The notes: a model not told the origin generated them from the letters alone. Shown: positions 49,467 through 60,718, numbered from the stretch's first letter. The stretch is 64,000 bases of DNA from Lunularia cruciata (GCA_948567375.1 OX419758.1:63827965-63891964), one strand, 5' to 3'. Made by a program: numbers and translations.

Positions 49467-50780
49467 TCAGAGAAGTGAAGTTAGGGGGAAACTGGGTGTA
49501 GGAATTGAGAATGTTGGTGCTATCTCCAAGACTCGCTGATCGTTGGTAGCTTGATCGGAGTTCAAGTTTTACCCTATTGTGCAAAAGCTCATTTGATTGA
49601 TGTAAATTTGGCAATGAGGCAAACAATGTATGGAAGTGCTGGCCAAATTTTGAGCAAAGAGAAGTAATTTTTGAACAATGGTTGTGATTTTGAGCTCAAG
49701 AGGTAAAAGCATGACCAATTCAGTGTGAGTTGGGCTTAGAAAATGAAATTGAAGGTGGAGTTGAGAACCCACCCGTGTGAATTTGTGATTTGGAGAAACC
49801 CATTTTTTCAATTTGGCTCAAGTGAAGAGTTAGCGGAGGATTTGACGGTCGGCCAACTTTAGGGATTTATGTCAAAGTTGATGTCAGATTTTTGTTGGAG
49901 TTTATGTCAGATTTTGGCCAAATTTGGAGGAGTTTCACTTGAGTTGGAGGAGTTTGCAAATTTGGAGAGGCTTCAAAGTGGCAAGAAGAAAAGCCTCATT
50001 TGGCCAGATTTGGAGGAGTTTCACTCAAGTTAGAGGAGTTTTGTAGATTTGGAGGAGTTCCGCCAGATTTGGAGAGGGTTCAAAGTGGCAGGAAGAAAGG
50101 CCTCATTTGGGCATTTAAAGGCTTCAAGGCATAAGGTTGTGGGCTACGAGAGGCTACAAAGGCCTAGAAGGGCTAGAACAGCCAACAAGCCAGTTTGCTA
50201 GCATGAGGCTAGCTAGTTTAGAGTAGATGTTGGTCATTGTTTGGCAAAAATCTGCCCATCTTGCTAGATTGTGTGCAATAGGGTTTGATCTTTAGATCTC
50301 TAGTTCCTAGATTGTTGCCGTAGCCAATGGGTCCACACTCACTTGTTATTGTTGTCGTAATGACTACTCCACTGTTAGCTACACACTTGTAGCTTTGGCT
50401 AAGAGAGACAATTTGATCCTGTTCTTGGTGATCATGGTAGCTTAGGAAGTAGAGAACTCATATTATGTCAAATGCCAAATAATGACATAGTCAATCTAGT
50501 GTTGACTTATGAGATGGAAGGTTTTTTGTTTAGATTTCTTTTGATTGGATCCCCTCCATTCTCTACTTCATGTTTGTGCACCTTGTTTATGTGAGGTGCC
50601 CTAACTTTAGAGCGTTGGTGCTCTAGTGTGCTCTTGGTAGTGAGGCTGGAGTGATGACCAGCTAGACTACTTATGTTTCTCTTCGATGAGGTAGGAAGTG
50701 ATACCATGTAGACAATAAGATTGCGTGTTGTGATGGCAAGTTATAGATTGCCCTTTCCCTTAGTATAGTTGTCATATAAC
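49467..50780 (+). other. leader region of element D
   Basis: Non-coding, G-rich sequence with loosely repeated tttggaggagttt phrases at 49918-50080. No recognised gene. It lies where gypsy elements carry their untranslated leader. Confidence 0.45.
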
Positions 50781-50785
50781 TACAT

Positions 50786-50869
50786 TAGTTGGTGACGTTT
50801 AGTTGGTGACGTTTAGTTGGTGACGTTTAGTTGGTGACGTTTAGTTGGTGACGTTTAGTTGGTGGTGTT
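50786..50869. repeat. 14-bp tandem repeat
   Basis: Tagttggtgacgtt is repeated five times exactly and once with changes, just before the gag-like frames of D. Confidence 0.9.
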
Positions 50870-50934
50870 GGCACTTGGTGGAGTACTTGCAGAGGTTACA
50901 ATTACAAGTTGTTTCTAGTTACTTTATCACGATG

Positions 50935-52745
50935 GAGTTCTTTGGGGATTCCAAAGGAGATAGCATTGCAATACGCAATGGGTTTACTCAGAGTGGCATT
51001 GGATATCAACTTGTATCTCAAGTCCCAATGAGGGAGGAGAGTGACTCTAAGTTGGAGTTTGACACAAGAGCTGACCCAATTGAGAGTGCTTGGTGTGTCC
51101 ACATTGTTGTTGTTGGACATGGATGAGATTTATGGGGCCTCCAATGGTCCTAGGCAGGTCTCTAGTATAGTGGATACCATTGACTTGAATGACTTCATCC
51201 AAGAGTTTGATAGCTAGTGTGATCTACAACAAATGCGGAACCCAACTTTGTTCACATCCTTCATGGCATGGAAGAGATTGTTTTAGTATTTGGAGAGTCC
51301 ATCAATGGATTAATACAATGATTTCAAGAGAGCTCACTTGGAGGAGATTGAGCTATGGAGACAATATTGGTCTCCAAAATATATCTCATTTGCTTCAGGC
51401 TCAATTTCTAGGGGTAGATCAGCTATACGCACGAGTTCTAGCTCTAGTAGCATTGGTGGATCTCTTGGAGATAGTGCTACTACAAGTGGAGGTACTACTG
51501 TAGGAGATGGTGTAGTATTGGGATTTAACACCATGTGGAGTTCTTCTAGTGTTTGAGGTAAATCTGCTAGGGAGTGCGGATTGACAAGCTGAGGAGCTTG
51601 CAAGAATTCCAATGGAAGGTTGGAGAGAGCCTACGTGTGGCATACACTCGCATGAGATGGCTGATCAATTTTACTTAGGGAATTATTGAGTGTAATCTTC
51701 CAAGGATAGAGAAACACAATAGAGAAAACATGAATTCCACACTCAAACTCCAATGCCCCAAAGGAGTACCTTCTCTTTATTATATAGCCAAAGAGGATCT
51801 CCTCCAAGGAAGCTCCGCCATAGGCTTAGGTACATGGATAGGTGACTTGTCAATGAACTCCACTGACTTTATTACTTGCTTGGATGGGTGACATGTTGGT
51901 CCTAGTTCCACCTAGTTGGTCAAATAGGCTTTGACTAGAAAGAATCTTTTAGGGAATCTTCCTAGAGGAATCTCAAAATCATGTGGATGAGGTACCATTG
52001 GTAAGCTCTTGATGAGGAAAACCTCAATAAAGGAAAGGCCAACCTATCTTTGATTGTGGGGAAACTTGCACATTTTTTAGGCCTCCAAAATTACCTCTTA
52101 AGTTTAGGCCTATTTTGGCTTCTGCCCTATTAGTAGAAGTGCTCTTTTGGTGATACCTCTATCTGATCTACTTTCTCCATCATGTGTAAAATCTCTCTAG
52201 ATGTCACCACCCCAAGTTTCACCTCTAGATCATATGCCTAGCTATTGATTCTAAAGTTTCCAAGCATGTTTTGGTTTTTGGCCTATTAGTAGAAGTACTC
52301 TTTTGGTGATACCTCTATCTAATCTACATAATCCATCATGTACAACATCCTTCAAAGTGTTACCAAATTAAATTTCATCTCTAGATCATATGTCTAGCTA
52401 TTGGTATTACATTGAGGCCCAAGTACTCCGATTTTGGTATGGGATACTAGATAAGGAGTTGCAATGTAGAGTACGTGATGCTACATTGTTACAAGCTACT
52501 TCACCTACTTTGGCAGTGGTCTTTGGTTTGGCAGTGTTTGAGCTCAACATGATGGAGGAGAGAGTGGTGATATCTGGATTTGGTAGGGAGATCTCATCCA
52601 TAGTTGTTACTTCTTCTAAAGGCAGCAAAGTGCACCACTCCATGTTGGTTTCCAAGGATAGGGTGGATAGCCTAGATCCGATGGAGCGAGTGGAGAGCCT
52701 AGTGTTGCTAGACCCTTACGTTCATTTTTGGGTTAGTAGCAGCTA
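50935..52745 (+). pseudogene. element D gag, capsid part
   Basis: Broken frames before and after the solo LTR at 51691-52411 join into one capsid-like region. The left side ends with text like LQEFQWKVGESLRVAYTRMR. The right side (52412-52745) reads FWYGILDKELQCRVRDATLL and FELNMMEERVV, typical of the gypsy gag domain that forms the particle shell. Confidence 0.65.
51691..52411 (-). repeat. solo LTR, B/C family, in D gag
   Basis: 721 bp, TGTAATCTTCC to GGTATTACA, with perfect TTGAG duplications at 51686-51690 and 52412-52416. Minus orientation. Confidence 0.92.
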
Positions 52746-54600
52746 GTGAGTGGTGGGATTGCTTGTTGGACTTGTGGTGAACCTCACCATAGGAGAGAGT
52801 GCACTCAGGGCAATGGTCATGATACCTCTAGGACATCACAACTAGCACAAAGACAATGTGAGCATTGCCACAAATTTGGTCACACTAGTGATTGGTGCTT
52901 TGACCTACACTAGAGTTACGGAATGGTAGGGCTGCTATGGCAAGTGGTAGAGGAGCTCTAGGTCATGGAGGACAAGGTGGTAGAGGTGGTGGTAGAGGAT
53001 CCACACCTAGTAGGAGTGCACCTACCCTTACTTTTGATATAGCCATGGCTATTTGGATTGAGCAGTTGGAGCAAAGATTAGCTAGCATGGCCATAGCTCA
53101 GAGGAGATCAAATTTAGGCATTAAGGCTTCCACCTCATATACTGGTTGGTGATAGAGACGTCTTGGACTTCATGTGCGGAGTAGCACAAGTGGATGCATG
53201 GTGACTAGGAGTATAGTACGTGCTCCAGAGCCTAGAGGAGCATCAGTGGAGTTGGACACACAAAGAGGAGAGGTTGGGCTATTATGACTTGCACTCGGAG
53301 TTATGAAGTGGTAGGGCTGCTACGGTAGATGGTTGTAATACCAATAGCTAGACATATAATCTAGATGTGAAATTTGGTTTGGTAACATATATAATGATGT
53401 TACACATGATGGACAAAATAGAGCAGATGGAAGTATCACCAAAAGAGTACTTCTACTAATAGGGCAAAAACCAAAATAGATTTGAAAACCGTAAGATCCA
53501 TAGCTAGACACATGATCTAGAGGTGCGAAGGATTTTGGTAATAATAGGAAGGATGTTATACATGATGGACTAAAGAGATTAAAAAGAGGTATCACCAAAA
53601 GGTTACTTCTACTAATAGGGTAGGAATCGAAATATGCTAGAAATCTTTGAAGGCAATTTTGGAGGCCTAAATGGATGAATTAGGCCTTGAAAATGTGTAG
53701 ATCTCCTCCCCAATAAAAAAATGTTGGCCTTCCTTCCCCCCACTTTGTCTCTTCAAGAGCTCCAACGGTACCTCACTCATGTGATTTTGAGATTCCTACA
53801 AGAAGATTCCCTAAAAGATTCCCTCTATCAAAGCCTATTTGACCAACTAGATAGGACAAGGACCGACATATCACCCATCCAAGGAGGGAATCTAAGGGTG
53901 GAGCTTGCTGACAGGTCATCTATCTATGTACCTAATCCTATGGTGGAGTTTCCTTGGAGGAGATCCTCTTGGGTTATATAATAAAGAGAAGGTGCTCCTT
54001 TGGGGCATCGGAGTTTGAGTGTGAAACTTGGGTTTGTGCGTCTATTTTTTTTGTGATCCTCACAATATTACAATGGTAAAGGAGCTCTGGAGGATGAGGT
54101 AGTAGAGGTAGTGGTAGAGGATCCATACCTAGTAGGAGAGCAGTACTTATCTAGAGGAGCATTAGTGGAGTTGGACCCACAAAGAGGAGAAGTTGGGCTG
54201 CTTTGACCTACACCCGGAGTTACGGAGTGGTAAGGCTGCTATGGTAGGTGGTAGAGGAGCTCTAGGTCATGGAGGACAAGGTGGTAGAGGTGGTGGTAGA
54301 GGATCTACACCTAGTAGGAGTGCAATACCTACCCTTATTTCTAATACAACCATGGCTACTCAAATTGAGCAATTGGAGCAGAGATTGGCTAGCATGGCCA
54401 TAACTTAGAGGAGATCAAATTTAGGTGTTGAGGCTTACACCTCATATATTGGTGATAGAGACATCTTGGATTTCATGTGCGGAGTAGCACAAGTAGATGC
54501 ATTTGTCATGGTGACTAGGAGTGCAATACATGCTCTAGAGCCTAGAGGAGTATTAGTGGAGTTGGGCCACAAAGAGGAGAGGTTGGAAGACAGGTCAGAA
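52746..54600 (+). pseudogene. element D gag C-terminus: zinc knuckles and Gly-Arg boxes
   Basis: Two zinc-knuckle motifs lie at 52764-52910: CWTCGEPHHRREC (CX2CX3HX4C) and CEHCHKFGHTSDWC (canonical CX2CX4HX4C). Next comes a Gly-Arg-rich box (GHGGQGGRGGGRGSTPSRS) and a helical stretch (IEQLEQRLASMAIAQRRS). The box-plus-helix unit recurs: full at 52914-53320, partial at 54073-54200, full at 54220-54590. Gly-Arg boxes bind RNA in other proteins. The middle unit is split by a solo LTR. Confidence 0.75.
53334..54072 (+). repeat. solo LTR, B/C family, in D gag repeats
   Basis: 739 bp, TGTAATACCAATAGC to CAATATTACA, with perfect ATGGT duplications on both sides. Plus orientation. Confidence 0.92.
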
Positions 54601-54639
54601 TTTCACAATCTTTCATGCTCTTTGAGGCCCTACAAACAT

Positions 54640-55490
54640 CATCCATGGCTCCTAAACGTCCTAGTGCAAGTGTGGTAGGTGGTGATGGGGTGCATGATGG
54701 ACTACCTACTAGTCACCCACCTACTACTACACAAATTGAGTCTAGCACAATGTTAGGGGCGGCTCAATTGATTATGCACTATTCTTTATTTGTAGCCAAT
54801 GATATGTGTACATTGGGAGTTGACCCAACCCTAGTGTTTTGATTGGGTGCCACACTTTATGAGAGTAAAGATGATATGGTTCCCACCACTAGAGTAGAGG
54901 TGGTTGATAGTGGAGTTGACTTGGTTGAGGAGCATGGGATCCGCTCGGCTACTAGTGGTTTATGGTAGGCAATTGCGGTTAGATTGGAGGAGTTACCAAC
55001 TAGACCGGCCTTTGAGCAAGCACAATTTACACCTAGGGTTGTCCTATTGGATAACCAGAGGAGGATATTTTTTTGGTGGGACCTTCAAGGAAGGTCTATA
55101 CATCACAGAGGTCTTACTTGACTCTAGTGTGTAGCCCCTTATGTTGGGGAGGGCTATAGTTGTCGGTTTGGAGTTATGGAAGACCAATGTGGAGAGGTGT
55201 CCATTTCAGATCTAGACATCTCTAGGTGGTAGTTCTACTCACATGTGGAGAGCTTGTTGTTTAGATTCAGCTTGGTCATCAGATTGATAGCTTTGTGGTG
55301 AGAGCTCAAGCCATTGCGACAATGGTTGAGTCATATGATGTGTTAGTTGGGGGACCAGTGTTGTACCCCATGGGTTTCAATATTGACTATTGGGAGGAGA
55401 TAGCCTCCTGTAGACCAGGTTGGCAGTTTGGTGAAGGACAAGTATGTTGTCTACCAATATGCTTCACTAGTGGCAGTCTTGGCTCACTAT
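54640..55490 (+). pseudogene. element D pol start and aspartic protease
   Basis: 54650-54840 is a Pro/Ser/Thr-rich start of pol. The protease core lies at about 55085-55440: EGLYITEVLLDSS (catalytic Asp-Ser, third residue changed), a stop, PLMLGRAIVVGLELW, and farther on SYDVLVGGPVLYPMGF, which resembles the retropepsin C-terminal half. In a working element it would cleave the polyprotein. Confidence 0.65.
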
Positions 55491-55814
55491 AGTCTAGGAG
55501 CATGGCAACATCAATTTCAACTTTCAATGGTGCTATTACTTGGCCTGGTGACTTATTGGAGGGGAATTCCCATGTAGAAGATACTCCAATACCAAAGAAG
55601 ATCAGTCGGATTTGGAGTACAAGTGGGATTGTTCCATCCACCTTGGATGTTCCATTGTGTAGTTCAGAGGAAGCATTGGAACAACATGCAGATCAGTTGG
55701 TGCAACATGCTTGGAGTGGAGCTTTTGTACCACCAAAAGACCAATGTGAGGATGAGCCTCCAAAGTTGATTACCTTGACACCTCTGGATACCACACTCAT
55801 TGCTTGGATGTATC

Positions 55815-56810
55815 CAAAAGAGGGAGTATGTCTATTGGAGTTGTTCAATGGGATCAACATTGGACTAGTTGGAGTTGTTCAATGGGATCAACATTGGTGA
55901 GTATACAAGTACAGAGGTACTTGTATGTAGAGAGAGATGAGATTGCTAGGTGAGTCTCTCTCCATCATATGGCACACTTGGCCTATTGGTATCTTGAGTT
56001 ATTATTGATATCAATAGTCAAAGGGGTTTAAAAGGCCCTACCAGTAGATATTTGTTTGCTGGGGATGCATAATCTAGAGAGACATGGGTCTATTCATTTG
56101 GTGATTTTTGGATGGCCATGTAAGGGATATACACATGCTAACCAAGGTTTGGGTTTTTAGGATCCTTGTTTTGGTGTGTTTTGGGAGATGTTAAGGATAC
56201 TACAACATCTCTAGGTTCATTAGTTTGTTTCTCCAGCTTACCTTTTGGAGAACGTCCCTTTGATGGGTGATTCTTGCACCCAAGTGGTGGCTAGTACACA
56301 TAAGGTCTATTCTTGGATGAGACCTGCAATGTTGTTAGATGCAACCACAGTGGGATCATGGGCTCATCATCTTTGTCTTTGGTGGATGAACCTCTTACCC
56401 AAAGAGGTTCTATAGTGCATTTATGATGGGATTCAACAACTAGACCATATCATTGTTGATGAAATCTTGGATGTTGGGCATCAATCTCAAATGAGGTAGT
56501 GGTTGATAGGTCATTTATGGCAATGGTGAACCTAGTCAGATAGCCCAGAGCTACTTTCCCTACACTTATGAGTTTCCTAGGCTCCCATGCTCTTTGAGAA
56601 GGAGGTCTTGGACTTGTTTGGGACTCTCAATTACAATAGTTGATGGAGCCCAATACCAATGAGAGAGAGTGGGCAATGGGTTTTTTCATTGGTAGTACCA
56701 CTATTTTAATAGTGCTAGAGGCATCCAAGCATCAGGTGTTAGGTCAAGCTATGGACCTAAACTATTTGACTTGACTTGTGGGCCTTGGCTTGGTAGAGGA
56801 ACATAGGATG
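55815..56810 (+). pseudogene. C5 cytosine DNA methyltransferase-like domain in element D
   Basis: Motifs of C5 methyltransferases occur in order. Motif I is CLLELFNGINIGL (55829-55867, cofactor binding). Motif IV is LVIFGWPCKGYTHANQG (56098-56148), with the catalytic Cys codon at 56119-56121 and followed by DPCFGVFWEMLRIL. Motif VI is YLLENVPLMGD (Glu codon at 56248). A motif VIII-like stretch lies near 56353-56391, and motif IX/X-like EREWAMGFFIGSTT and QVLGQAMDLN lie at 56661-56763. Motif I, motifs IV-VI and motif IX/X lie in different frames, and a 34-bp tandem repeat at 55835-55897 contributes one shift. The domain sits between protease and RT, co-oriented with both, so it is part of pol. 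Inactive as sequenced. Confidence 0.8.
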
Positions 56811-57069
56811 CGCTTGATAGGCATCACCACTCAGACACTTGTGAGCCCTATGCCTATCGAGATAATTCAAGCACATGTTGGGAGCAATGGACCAAGTAGA
56901 CATGGTATTCTTGGGACACATAAAATGGTTACTAGAAAGAGTGGTCTACTTGGAGTCCATCTAGGTGAGCGTGGTCTACTTGGATTACACCCTTGGTCTA
57001 CTTGGGATACAACTAGAGGATGTATGGAGTTTACAGCCAAATCAAAAGGAATTTTTCACATTGAGGTTG
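56811..57069 (+). pseudogene. element D linker between methyltransferase and RT
   Basis: The frame 56778-57074 stays open after the methyltransferase motifs (LVSPMPIEIIQAHVGSNG) and is repetitive around GLLGVHLGERGLLGLHPWS. No known domain recognised. It is cut by the solo LTR at 57070. Confidence 0.45.
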
Positions 57070-57810
57070 TGTAATACTCCAAGGACAAGAGAAGAGAGAA
57101 AACATAGATCTCACACTCAAACATTCGATGCCCCAAAGGAGCACCTTCTCTTTATTATATAGACAAAGAGGATCTTCTCCAAGGAAGCTCCACCATAGGA
57201 TTAGGCATACAGATAGGTGACATGTCAGAAAGCTCCACCCTTGGATTACCTACTTGGATGGGTGACATGTTGGTTTAGGTCCTATCTGGTTGGTCAAACA
57301 AGCTTTGACCGGAGGGAATCTTTTAGGGAATCTTTGTGTAGGAATCTCAAAATCACGTGGGTAAGGTACCGTTGGAAAGCTCTTGATGAGACAAACCAAG
57401 GAGGAGGGAAGGCTAGCCTTTCCTCCATTGGGGGGGGGGGGGTCTAAACATTTTTGAGGCCTAATTCATCAGTTTAGGCCTTCAAAATTGCCTTTAAAGA
57501 TTTCAAGCATATTTTGGTTCCTACTCTACTAGTAGAAGTCCCCTTTTGGTGATATCTCCTTTTGATCTGTTTAGTCCATCATGTGTAATATCCTTCCAGA
57601 TGTTACCAAACCAATTCTCACCTTTAAATCATATGTTTAGCTATTGGTTCTAAGGTTTTCAAGTCTATTTTGGTTTTTGCCCTATTAGTAGAAGTACTCT
57701 TTTGGTGATACTTCTATTTGATCTATTTTTACCATCATATATAACATCATTCTAGATATTAACAAACCAAATTTCACATCTAGATCATATGGCTAGCTCT
57801 TGGTATTATA
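57070..57810 (-). repeat. solo LTR, B/C family, in D pol
   Basis: 741 bp, TGTAATACTCC to GGTATTATA (C changed to T at the end), with perfect GGTTG duplications at 57065-57069 and 57811-57815. Minus orientation. Confidence 0.92.
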
Positions 57811-58830
57811 GGTTGGGACCTCTAGTGGTTAGGAGTATGACACTATTGCTCCCAAGGGTCCGTGTAGCAGCTAGTCAGTACGTCTTCCACTCCTACGATA
57901 GTTACAAAGGATATTTGGGAGCCAGACCTTGAACCCAAGCTTACAAGAGAGGAAAGATGGAGAATTTGGAGGTTCTTGAGGAGCTACACTAGTTGCTTTA
58001 CCTTTAGTATGAAGGATTTGGGTGCTTTGAAAGGACTTGGTATTTAGATTGAGCTGACTAGCAATACACCAATTTTCTAATGAAGATTGTCATCTTATCA
58101 ACCAATAGACTAGGGTTGATAGCCATGCCTACACTAGAGGAGATCTTTAATGCAAATAGGCATGCAAAGGTTGTTTGTACTTTAGATCTTTGAGCAAAAT
58201 ATCATCAGTTGCCGATCAAGAAGGAAGATAAATCCAAGACAACATTTTAGGCTATTGATTCTCACAACAAGGATGTGTTATATCAGTAGAGGTTCTTTCC
58301 ATTTGGATTAAAGAATGCTCTTGTTGAGTTCTAGAGGATCATAGATAGGATCCTAATTGGATTGGATTTTGGTTTGTGCTATATTGATGATATTTTGATC
58401 TATAGCACTATGATGGAAGAGCATGAGAGATATTTGTTGGAGGTGTTTGAGAGGTTGAGATCTCATGGACTCAAATTACATCCTAGGAATTGTAGGTTCT
58501 TCCACAAGCAGGTTGAGTATTTGGGTCACACTATGTTCCCTAAAGGACGTGGTGTTTAGCAAACCAAGGTGGAAGCTATTGTGCATATTCCTTGGCCAAC
58601 GGTTTTGAGCAAAGTGCAAGCATTCCTTGGGTTGGTGAACTTCTATTGCTGCTATGTTTGAGGATTTAGTGCCATTACAAAGGCCTTGATGAAGCTGACC
58701 AAGCTTACACAAGAGTGGTGTTGGAGAGATGAGCAAGAGAGAGCTTTTGTAGAGCTCAAGGAGAGGTTGACATTTGCTCCTATTTTGAGGAGATTGATCA
58801 GAGGATGACCATTTCAGGTTCAAACTGATT
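57811..58830 (+). pseudogene. element D reverse transcriptase
   Basis: The N-terminal part near 57930-58060 reads FSMKDLGALKGLG and IELTSNTPIF. Then comes a junction that appears to lack a stretch of the fingers domain, and then MPTLEEIFNANRHAKVV, YHQLPIKKEDKSKTTF, RFFPFGLKNA and the catalytic YIDDILIYS (58380-58406). The thumb reads FHKQVEYLGH, ending near VQAFLGLVNFY. Single stops interrupt many blocks. A typical gypsy RT, distinct in text from those of A and B. Confidence 0.85.
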
Positions 58831-59330
58831 GGAGTATGTTGGGGTTGGAGTAGTGCTTACCTAGCATGATGATGAGGGGAAGGAGTTTGTGGCGGCCTAT
58901 GCTAGTCGCTCCAACAATTATGCAGAGGTAAAGTATAGTTCATATGAGAAGGAGTGCTTGGTAGCAGTTTGGGCAGTAGTACATTTCTGATATTACCTAT
59001 TTGGTAACCCCTTTACTCTCATCACTGATCATCAGCCATTGAAGTGGTTGATAGAGTCCAACAACCTTTCAAGGAAGCTTGCACAATGGGCTCTAATTTT
59101 ACAAGAGTATGATTTCATGATTATTCACAAACTTAGAGTGGTGAACCGTGGTGAAGATGGGCTGAGTAGAAACCCATGTCCGAGCCAGCAAGATCAGACC
59201 GGAGCATGTTGGCATGGTGAGATAGATGAGGAAATAGTGCCAGGTTGGCATGCATCTACGTTTCTCTATATTTTTTTGAGGCATTGGTGGTATCTCTCTC
59301 AGTGCATATAGGAGTGACTAAGATCATAGA
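58831..59330 (+). pseudogene. element D RNase H
   Basis: Readable blocks include TDWSML (first catalytic Asp), KECLVAVWAVVHF (catalytic Glu nearby), and ITDHQPLKWLIESNNLSRKL with LILQEYDFMIIH and GLSRNPCPSQ at 59039-59200. The order and residues are those of gypsy RNase H. Confidence 0.8.
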
Positions 59331-59389
59331 TCTAGAGAGTGGAGATAGTGGTATAGTTCAGCAAGACATTCATGATGATGTCTTAATGA

Positions 59390-60210
59390 TGGGCTATCTT
59401 TGCACTAGTGTTGTGGATGGCACGATTGGGGCCAAGGAGAGAAACCATGTTCTTCAACAAGTCAAGTGGTTCAAATTGGAGGGTAGACATCTTCTTTGTG
59501 TATGGGAGGATGGTAGAGTGCAAATAGTACCACTTCTATCTCAAAGACCACAAATGGTCCGTCATGCTCATGAGGAGCTAGGACATTTTGGAGTAAAGCA
59601 TACATATAGCTTACTCCAAATTCATTATTGGTGGTGTGGTATGCAAACCAATGTATAAGAGTTTGTTTCAAGATGTGTGGTTTATGATCAAGTTAGAGCA
59701 TCATTTAATGCTTCTATGCTACAATTACACCCATTACCTATCATGGGATTGGGTTACCATTGGAGTTTGGACTTTGCTGGACCTTTATCATTGACTATAA
59801 AACATCATTGGTATGTTTTGGTGATGGTGAAGTACTTCTCCAAGTGGATTGAGTTGGTGGTACTTCTTGACAAGTCTAGTGAAGGGACAACTTACTCGTT
59901 CCTAGATCAAGTTCTCAATCATCTTGATGCACCAATTGAGGTTTGAACTAATCAAGGTAAAAAGTTCTTGGAGAAGTTTCAAGTCTTGTGTGACAAGGCT
60001 TTGATTGATCATTGTACTACCTCTCGAGATCACCCTAAGGCAGATGGTTTAGTAGAGAGGCCACTTGGGAGATTGGGATATCCAATTACCTTGGTTGGCC
60101 ATGGGGTATCTGTTCAGCCAGCAAGCCTCCTTAGCATCCTTCTCTCCTTGCTTTCTATTCTATGACAAGATCCAAATTTACCTACAACCATTTTTCAAGA
60201 TGCTACTATA
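59390..60210 (+). pseudogene. element D integrase
   Basis: The zinc region has HAHEELGHFGVKHTYSLL (both His) and SRC (second Cys lost). The core has HWSLDFAGPLSL (first Asp), TNQGKKF near 59948 (Asp changed to Asn) and DGLVERPLG (Glu) near 60045. So the DDE triad is broken at one residue, plus stops. Spacing is otherwise as in gypsy integrases. Confidence 0.85.
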
Positions 60211-60583
60211 GTTTTGGACTTGAATGATCTAGATGTATGGATGAGCGCATGTTTTCAAAGGGCAGAGATCTTTTGGAGAGTGATGCCAATGGCCTTTGAG
60301 AACTTGGCAATTGCTCAACATAGGGATACCATAAGCTATGCTACCATTGGAGGAGGAGGTTATAGACCCTTGATCTATCAATTTCATCTAGACAACACTT
60401 GATGTTTCTACAAGCCACACTATCTTGAGAATGCGTGAGGTTTTGCCATTTGGAGTCCTTGTGTTGGAAAGGCATGATGGTGTTGTCTGGAAGGATCATG
60501 TGCATAATTGTGCACCATGCCACCTCCCCAACATTGATGGTACTATGGACCCAAGCTTGGTACTTCTAAGAGTAAGCTTGAGA
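60211..60583 (+). pseudogene. element D integrase C-terminal extension
   Basis: Integrase continues with RVMPMAFENLAIAQHRDT, a Gly-rich YATIGGGGYRPLI, then MREVLPFGVLVLERHDG and CAPCHLPNIDGTMDPS. The middle part resembles the SH3-like DNA-binding fold after integrase cores. It leads in frame into the PHD-like module. Confidence 0.65.
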
Positions 60584-60718
60584 TGTATGTTATTCGGCTC
60601 TTCTGGTGGAGTTGGTACTATGTTAGTGTATGATAACTATTCAAGAGGATAGCATATGGAATGTATGTCTCCTCCCCTCATGATGGTTCCTCAAGGACAA
60701 TGGTTATGTCCTAGATGT
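60584..60718 (+). pseudogene. PHD-finger-like module at the C-terminus of element D
   Basis: One frame of 45 codons has the PHD Cys4-His-Cys3 spacing: positions 1, 4, 16, 19, 24 (His), 27, 42, 45. Present are Cys1, His24, Cys27, Cys42 and Cys45. Positions 4, 16 and 19 read Phe, Tyr, Tyr, each one base away from Cys codons, and position 23, usually Trp, is a TAG stop. Around it are the typical SPPLMMVPQGQWLCPRC block and MLVYDNYS. The fragment at 43258-43390 keeps Cys at 4, 16 and 19. PHD fingers read histone H3 tails. This occupies the place where A and B have a chromodomain. Confidence 0.75.

Noticed and set aside
51334-51643. Overlapping Ser/Thr- or Leu-rich ORFs on both strands
   Set aside because: Low-complexity shadows of the degraded D gag region; no independent motif.
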